The notes below the pieces were generated by a model. It saw only the letters and a list, made by a program, of their open reading frames with translations, had not been told where the DNA came from and made no database searches. The translations under genes were made by a program, and so were the position numbers. Of a stretch of DNA of 64,000 bases, positions 57,933-64,000 are shown piece by piece; within the stretch, counting starts at the first letter, position 1, and each line of letters opens with the position of its first letter. This DNA is from Prasinococcaceae sp. CCMP 1430 (lineage: Eukaryota; Prasinodermophyta; Palmophyllophyceae; Prasinococcales; Prasinococcaceae). Location of the stretch: positions 515,810 through 579,809 of the forward strand of contig RQSC01000027.1 in NCBI GenBank assembly GCA_013416795.1, read 5' to 3'.

Positions 57933-59757
57933 CTAGCCGAGATGCTCCTCTACAATTTCGCCGTTGGTGGCAGCCGAGAGGTCCTCTGCCGTCGTGACTG
58001 TGACGATCTTCTTCGCCGACTTCCCGCTGAGGAATGGCCGCAGCACGTTGATGGCGAAACGCGTGAAGCGCGTCGGGTACAGGATGATGATGCGCTTGAC
58101 ATTCTTTCGGTACGGGCGCTCAAGTTGCCTTAAGGGTCGAACAAGCACGCATTGTCAGCACATTGTCTGGCGGAGGCCATTCGCGCGCGTGTTTAGCCTG
58201 CGGGTGAACGAACCTGTAGTACGACAGCAGTCGCATAGCCATCCTCGCACCAGTTGACTGCTCCGCGCCAGATTTTAGGTCGAACACGAGGGCATAGTCG
58301 TTTTGAACGACAGGCGCCAGTGCTGCTTTGACGTCGGCCATCGCCAGGTCGGAGGCCTCCTTCTCAGTTGGCCATGCGCGCGCATTGACGACAACGATGG
58401 GCCGCCGCAATGAGTCAAGACCTGGCATGCGAACCACTTGGATATTTTTGGCCGCTTTTCTGCCTGCCTCGACCCGCTGCGTCTCCTCAGAACTGCTGAC
58501 AGCGCGGTCACGGCCTGAAACAGCTTCAGACTCGTCGTCGTCAAGGCCAACCTCAGCTATCGGACGCTCTTCTTCATCTTTCGTACGCGCGGCCTCTTGT
58601 TCCTCGACAGCGGCCTCCTCTTCGGCGGCCACGCGCGCAGCCTCCTCTTCGGCGGCTTTGCGTGCAGCCTCCTCTTCGGCGGCTACGCGCGCAGCCTCCT
58701 CCTCGGCGGCCACGCGCGCAGCCTCCTCTTCGGCGGCTTTGCGTGCGGCCTCCTCCTCGGCGGCCACGCGCGCAGCCTCCTCTTCAGCAGCTTTGCGTGC
58801 GGCCTCCTCCTCGGCGGCTTTGCGTGCAGCCTCCTCTTCAGCAGCTTTGCGTGCGGCCTCCTCTTCGGCGGCTTTGCGCGCGGCCTCCTCCTCGGGGGCC
58901 ACGCGCGCAGCCTCCTCTTCAGCAGCTTTGCGTGCGGCCTCCTCCTCTTCGGCGGCCACGCGCGCAGCCTCCTCTTCGGCGGCTTTGCGTGCGGCCTCCT
59001 CCTCGGCGGCTTTGCGTGCAGCCTCCTCTTCGGCGGCCACGCGCGCAGCCTCCTCCTCGGCGGCCACGCGCGCAGCCTCCTCTTCGGCGGCTTTGCGTGC
59101 GGCCTCCTCCTCGGCGGCCGCGCGCGCAGCCTCCTCTTCAGCAGCTTTGCGTGCGGCCTCCTCCTCCTCGGCGGCCACGCGCGCAGCCTCCTCTTCGGCG
59201 GCTTTGCGTGCGGCCTCCTCCTCGGCGGCGGCGGCCACGCTCGCAGCTTCTTCGTCAACATCAGTTTTCTGAGGTGAAAGGCTCGAAGCCATGAGGGCAT
59301 CGAGCGGATCGACGAGCGGCGCCTCGGGCGCGGAGGACGGCTCGCCGAACAGCTCCGCCAACGGGTCCGACGCAGCAGTCGGGGTGGACGTTGTTGCCGG
59401 GACACTGGACAGGTCGAACATGGCTTCGAGCGCGTCATCCGCGGTCACCGTCGCGTCGGCGCCCGGCGCTGCATCTGGTGCTGCAGGCGATGTCAGATCA
59501 CCGAGCAGATCGATGAGGCCGCCGTCTGCCTCCGGTGCGCCGTCGCCGCTGCTGGTGCCGCCAGCGTCAGTGCCCTCGTGGCCGCCTGCTGGCGCTGCCG
59601 GCGCCCCGTCCGCGCCGGCCTCGGCCTCGGCCTCGGCCTCGGCCTCGGCCTCAGCCTCGGCCACGGGCGCGCCCTCGGCGGTGGATCCCTCCTCCGCCTT
59701 CTCGGCGACCGCGTCCCCCTGTGCGGCCCTCGACTTGCTCCTCTTCTTGCGCGCCAT
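57933..59757 (-). CDS. CRAL-TRIO (SEC14-like) domain protein with long EEEAARKAA repeat
   Basis: Exons 58214-59757 and 57933-58128, phase 2 (GTTCGT...TTAAG); 579 residues. The order is a basic N-terminus ([11 protein letters not shown]), an Ala-Glu repeat, and an acidic low-complexity section with [16 protein letters not shown] and DPLAELFGE words. About 220 residues of [18 protein letters not shown] units follow, expected to form one long single alpha-helix or coiled coil. The C-terminal lipid-binding-type domain is [82 protein letters not shown], which matches the divergent CRAL-TRIO group of p50RhoGAP/GDAP2/BNIP-2. The splice joins SYYR to QLERPY exactly where this fold needs it. Confidence 0.82.
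58590..59240 (-). repeat. Tandem 27/45-bp coding repeat (EEEAARxAA)
   Basis: About 650 bp of near-identical GCGGCCTCCTC(T/C)TCGGCGGC units on the plus strand. On the minus strand they encode EEEAARKAA and EEEAARVAA in alternating order, with an occasional extra Glu. Some neighbouring units are identical at the nucleotide level, indicating recent unequal exchange. Confidence 0.9.
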
Positions 59758-60317
59758 CGCGGGAGCGCCGCGGCGCCCGCCGCCGCGCGCGCGCCGTGTG
59801 CCTCGCGCGCCCTGTCAGCACCTCGGACGGATGCCCGCGAAACGCGCGCGCCCCAGCGGATCACCGCGCGCNGCCTCGTACAGGGCAGCCTCAAGCGCCC
59901 GACCGCCGCGCGCGCGCCGTGTGCCTCGCGCGCCCTGTCAGCACCTCGGACGGATGCCCGCGAAACGCGCGCGCCCCAGCGGATCACCGCGCGCACAACG
60001 CTTGCGTTTCGATTGCGCGCCCCGCCCGAGAATCTGCGGTTTTGTCACGGTTTCGCCGCGCGCGCGCCGGATTTCGCGGCGCGGCTCGCGCTCAACGAAC
60101 CCTCGCGAGCGTTTGTGAAGGGTTTGACCCTAACAATGCGCGTCTGCGGACGAGCGCCCGCCGGCGCCGGCGCCACAGCAGCGCGCGCGGAGCGCCGCGC
60201 CCGCGCACCGTCCTCCCCCCGTCGGTCCTCGGAGGCGGGGTGCGGCGCGGCGCGCACTGCGCACGAGGGGGGAAGGGGGGGCGGGGTGGAGTGGGGTTGC
60301 GGCGAAATCCTATCGAG
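59758..60317. other. Divergent upstream region (CRAL-TRIO / LIG4) with a duplication
   Basis: Holds a 91-bp direct repeat (59781-59871 and 59904-59994) with an ambiguous base at 59872 right after copy 1. GGTTTGACCCTAAC (60121-60134) lies about 185 bp before the LIG4 ATG, and a G-run follows near 60265-60295. No gene recognised. Confidence 0.5.
59781..59994. repeat. 91-bp direct repeat, 123-bp period, flanking an N
   Basis: Copies 59781-59871 and 59904-59994 appear identical, separated by 32 bp that begin with the single N at 59872. The N at the copy boundary suggests a contig join or an unresolved tandem duplication. Confidence 0.85.
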
Positions 60318-63300
60318 ATGGCCGCGGGGGATGCGCCGGTGGGAGCTCCGACCGAGCGCAGCGGCGGCACGGACGCGCACCGGCGCGACGTGGGCGGCGC
60401 GGGGCGCTTCGCGTTCGGCAGGCTCGTTGAGTGCTACGATGCGCTTGTCCAGGCGCACGGCCGGCTGCACCGCCGCCGCATCCTGGAGGCGCTCTTCGAG
60501 CAATACGAGGCGACCGAGACGCACCCCGGCAGTGCGCGGACGCACTCCGACTACTTCGCGCTGCTGCGCCTGCTTTTGCCCAGGCTCGACAAGGAGCGAT
60601 CGGTCTACGGGCTGAAGGAGACGGCCCTCGCGAAGGCGCTCGTCAAGGCGCTCCACCTCGGAGAATCGTCCGAGGAGGCAAAGAGGCTCTTCGAGTGGCG
60701 TACCAACGCGGGTGAAGCCACGGGGAACCTCGCTCAGGCGGCGAAGAAGGTGCTACACAGGCGGTGCACCTCGCGGGGCCGCAGCATCAAGGACGTGAAT
60801 GACTACCTCGACAGGCTCATGCGCACCGCTGGCCAGCGCGGTGACGGCGAGAAAGGCAAGGCCTACGGTGCCACCAGCATGCAGGCGGCCGTACTTTCGG
60901 AGATGACCAATAATCTGGGGGAAGAAGAGATGTTTTGGGTAATCAAGCACGTGTTGAAGGATGACTTCAAGCTTGGCTGCGGCGAGACGGCGGTGTTCAA
61001 CGTGTTTCACACGGACGCCAAGGAGCACATGAACACAACCAGCAGCCTACGCGACGTCGCGGAGACGTGCGGGCGCAACCGCAACAAACGCGTACGGCGG
61101 CGGGACGTCGAGGTTGGCAAGTGCGTCCGTGCCATGCTCGCCAGCGCAACGCGCTCTGTGGAGCGCGCAGCGAACGTCATGAGGGGCAAGAACATCGTCG
61201 TCGAGTGCAAGTTCGACGGCGAACGCTCTCAGGTGCACTTCGACCGCTCAAAAGGTGGTGCGCCTGCGGTGCACATGTACAGCCGAAAAATGAATGACCA
61301 TGCGGACGTTTACAAGGTGCTTACACCCATCCTCGAAAGGGCGTTCGCCCCGGGCGTCCAGCGCGCCATTCTGGACTGCGAAGTCGTCGCATACTCGCCG
61401 GAGGCGGCGGCCGAAGGCAAGGGTGGCTTCGTTCCGTTTGGCACGGTCCGCGGCATAGCCAAGGCGCTTGGCGACGGTGGCAAGGATGCTGTGCGCGAGC
61501 CACGCGACGCCGAGATGTGCCTTATTGTTTTCGACATCATCTACGTCAACGACACCTCGCTCCTGCACTACACTCTCGAAGACAGGCACAGCGTCCTGAA
61601 AAAGCACTTGCGCCCCACGCGCGATGCCGGCATTGGTGCGATAGACCTGGTGGTGCCCGATCTCGTGCCCATTCTTCCGGGGCGCGTGGATCACTACTCG
61701 GACAGAGCTAGCAGCGGTGGCAAGGAGGCCGAGAGTCTGATCAGGTCGGTCTTCGAGCGCAGCATCGACCGCGCCGAGGAGGGGATTCTGATCAAAGACC
61801 TTGCTTCGCGCTGGGAGCCTGCTGATCGTGGCGATGCGTGGCTCAAAATGAAACCGGACTACGTCAAGGGCCGCGTTGACCTCGACTGCCTCATCATCGG
61901 AGCTTTCTATGGCACAAACAGGCGCGGCGGCGGCATTGCCGAATTCCTCGTGGGGCTCGGAAAGGAGCCCGTCGTTCCCGGCGCGCAGCCAACCCAGTGG
62001 GAGTCCTTCGCCAAAATTGGAGGTGGGTTTTCCGACCAGGATCGCAACACGATCCGAGACAAACTCAAAGACCACCTCATCAAGTATGAACCCAACAAAA
62101 ACCCGCCTGAGTACATCGTGACCCACCACGTGATGGAGCGACCGCACTTCTGGGTGGCGCCGGGCTGTGGGATTGTGTTGCAGGTCGCCGCGGACGTGCG
62201 CTTGATTCACTCCGATGTCTTTGCAAGCAAGTACTCTCTGCGCTTTCCCCGCTGCGAGCGCGTGCGCTATGACAAATCCGCCAACGAGTCCCTCACGGAC
62301 AAGGGCCTGGATAGGATCATTGCTGAGAACACGAAGGTGCGTGGCGTGCGTGATGAGGACGGGGCGATGCAGGCAAAATGATAGACACACAGCGCGCCCT
62401 GCGCAAAGGCTGACACGCACGATGCGTTCCATGGGGTATTCTAGGCTGGTGGAGGGGGCATGATGCTTATGACATCGGGGCACCTTGAGGGTGTAGGCAG
62501 CCCTGGCAAAACAAAGACCAAGCAGCGCAAGGCTCCACAGCCGCAGCGCGAAATCATGGAGGCGCGGTACCGCATGCCAGACGGCAGGAGGGTGCAAATG
62601 CTCTCAGAGGCGCTACAGGGCATGCATGTGCACATCGTGCAGGGTGCTGAGGGCGACGCACTGTGGCAGCTGCAGATCAAGGTCATTCGCAATGGAGGGG
62701 AGCTATTGATGAACCTGCCCAAGGCCAAGATGCCAACGGTGCCCAAGAGGACTCTTGGCCGCGGCATGAAGCGCTCAGAGGCGCCGACCCCTGTGGGTGA
62801 CATGCCTGCGTATGACGATGACATCGTGGTGGTTGCGCCGACCCCCAAAAGCGCCGCTCTCGACATACTACGACGGGCTGACAACGTGGATGTGCTCTCG
62901 CCGGACTGGCTCGACGAGTGCGACGAACATCAGGTGAGAGCTCCCATCCAGGCGTGCCACTATGTGTTCATGTGTTCGGCGACCAGGCGGCGACTCTCTG
63001 CTGAAATCGATGAGTACGGCGACTCGTACACGGAGGAAGTGACGGCAAAGAGGGTGCGCACGCTAATTAATACGGTCTCTTGTGGGCCGCAGGGGGGGGT
63101 TGACGGCTGGCCGCGACGGGGCGCGAGCGCGCGAGAGGCACTGATCGACGAGTACGAGGAAATCCGGACGCCTCTCAATGCCCTTGCAGGCGCATGTATT
63201 CTGCTCCTCCCGACGGCACCTGCGGGCTCTCCAGCGGCCAGGCGCCAGGAGAGCGATTTGCGGGCTCTCGCTTGTGAAGCCCGCTACGCTGGTGCGGAGG

Positions 63301-63578
63301 TGCTGCCAGGGGGCGTCGGCCAGCCGAGTGGCCGGCTGCAAGCCGGAGGCTCGGGTGGCAGCTCACAGGTGTACCCAACGCACGTGGTGCTGTACTACGA
63401 TCCGATGTTTGATATCGTCGAGTGCACACAGCTCGATGGGGCTGTACGAAAGCCCGTGGACATCGCCGTCCGCCACGGAGCGCTGGTTGTGAAGCACACT
63501 TGGCTCGAGGCTTCACTGCGCGGCAACGAGTTCGTGGACGAGAGCGGCCACCGCATGACCGACGCTCGTAGTAGTTAG
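60318..63578 (+). CDS. LIG4: DNA ligase IV
   Basis: LIG4 with XRCC4 seals double-strand breaks in non-homologous end joining. Exons 60318-62336 and 62445-63578 join in phase 0 (GTGCGT...TCTAG, 108 bp); 1050 residues (human is 911). The N-terminal DNA-binding domain is helical (FGRLVECYDALVQAHGRLHRRRIL). The adenylation domain has the nucleotidyl lysine in VVECKFDGERSQVHF (K298, codon 61209-61211), then DCEVVAY, CLIVFDIIYVND, RAEEGILIKDL and WLKMKPDYV. The OB fold ends with VAADVRLIHSDVF. Tandem BRCTs follow: the first ends VLSPDWLDECDEHQ, the linker CHYVFMCSATRRRLSAEIDEYGDSYTEEVT aligns with the XRCC4-interacting linker of human LIG4, and the last BRCT has ALVVKHTWLEASL. The start at 60318 follows TATCGAG and lacks a competing upstream ATG. 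Confidence 0.96.
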
Positions 63579-63623
63579 TGAGATAGAGGGCGACCGATTG
63601 CGTGTTGTTGTGACAAGTATACA

Positions 63624-63628
63624 TTACA
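63624..63628 (-). terminator. TGTAA word abutting the stop of the last gene
   Basis: Read on the minus strand, TGA is immediately followed by TGTAATG. It fits a chlorophyte poly(A) signal but is unusually close to the stop. Confidence 0.35.
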
Positions 63629-64000
63629 TCAGCTGCGCATCGAGCGGCGCGACTCGATGACGTCGGCAAAGGCTTCCGCAAGCCTCTCGACAACGCCGTC
63701 CTGCGCAACCCGCGAATGCACCTCCGCCTCCTCCTCAGGACTCAGTTTTGCCGCCCGCGCTTGGCCAAGGACCACGAGTGTGAGCGCGTCCTCCAGCTCC
63801 TCGCTTTCGGACATCATTAGCCCCCATCTGAGCATCGCCGCTCCGCGCACCACCTCCGCTTCAATCAGTGCGGCGCTCCCTCCGCGCGGCCTCGACTCAG
63901 CGGCCTGTGCAATGCTCTCCAGACACCTCACAATGTTGGCCGCCACCTTGAGGCGCTCATCCGCGGCGCCTTCGAGCCCCGCACCCTCGTTAGCGTAGAA
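63629..64000 (-). CDS. Unknown helical protein (5' part beyond window)
   Basis: The frame is open to the right edge (…YANEGAGLEGAADERLKVAANIVRCLESIAQAAESR…) and ends EAFADVIESRRSMRS. The visible ~123 residues look like a bundle of amphipathic helices with conserved-looking words (MLRWGLMMSESEELEDALTLVVLGQAR, LSPEEEAEVHSRVAQDGVVERLAEAF). I recognise no family. It converges with LIG4, stops 50 bp apart. Confidence 0.6.
   Translation of the reverse strand, partial: FYANEGAGLEGAADERLKVAANIVRCLESIAQAAESRPRGGSAALIEAEVVRGAAMLRWGLMMSESEELEDALTLVVLGQARAAKLSPEEEAEVHSRVAQDGVVERLAEAFADVIESRRSMRS

Noticed and set aside
58590-59240. Regular repeats as a CRISPR array
   Set aside because: The units are contiguous coding repeats in a eukaryotic gene without unique spacers.

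Overview
The window is nuclear DNA from a very GC-rich green-lineage microalga (Viridiplantae). Three things support this: spliceosomal introns, plastid genes of plant type (ferredoxin-NADP+ reductase, the plastid-division dynamin ARC5/DRP5B, an AAA-less FtsH-like plastid protease, an ABA4-type protein, a LOG-type phosphoribohydrolase), and a hydroxyproline-rich cell-surface glycoprotein. A prasinophyte or other early-diverging green alga fits best, but I cannot name the species. Genes are dense, with many single-exon genes and others holding one to four short GC-rich introns. Donors are mostly GTGCG or GTGAG, and several introns are multiples of three with no stop. There is one 772-base assembly gap (17421-18192) and two isolated ambiguous bases (32429, 59872).

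Layout. 1-3130: two LysM proteins tail to tail, the first with a C-terminal M23 peptidase. 3809-5101: TXNDC9-type thioredoxin-fold protein. 7095-8159: FNR. 8568-9047: weak hypothetical. 9641-14242: FANCI. 14747-16097: VIR3-like plastid metalloprotease. 16414-18522: two copies of a charged coiled-coil segment in opposite orientation, forming a perfect 241-bp inverted repeat around the gap. 18720-22684: SF3B1. 23456-24490: HAD-IB phosphatase. 25237-26707: an ABA4-DUF2306 fusion. 26727-29671: LNR/proline-rich membrane glycoprotein. 30339-31271: NFKBIL1-like J-related protein. 31328-32545: prolyl 4-hydroxylase-like protein. 32852-35476: ARC5/DRP5B. 35792-37149: two small hypotheticals. 37181-37990: LOG family. 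38241-39856: GH28 with a C-terminal membrane anchor. 40411-41801: tetraspanin-like protein. 41939-43786 and 44425-45327: divergent DNAAF1 and CYB5D1. 45502-47454: JMJD5/KDM8. 48905-54349: four-domain calcium channel. 54716-55522: securin/PATRONUS-like candidate. 56177-57756: degenerate HIBCH/crotonase. 57933-59757: CRAL-TRIO protein with long alanine/glutamate repeats. 60318-63578: DNA ligase IV. 63629-64000: partial unknown gene.

Themes. The 42-54 kb stretch carries an axonemal dynein assembly factor, a ciliary cytochrome-b5-like protein and an EEEE-type calcium channel, which points to a flagellate stage. FANCI and LIG4 give interstrand-crosslink repair and end joining. The proline-rich glycoprotein lies close to a prolyl hydroxylase. 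ARC5 and the LysM/M23 protein both bear, in principle, on plastid envelope or division biology. Many intergenic regions contain ACCCTAA-type (telo-box-like) words upstream of start codons.
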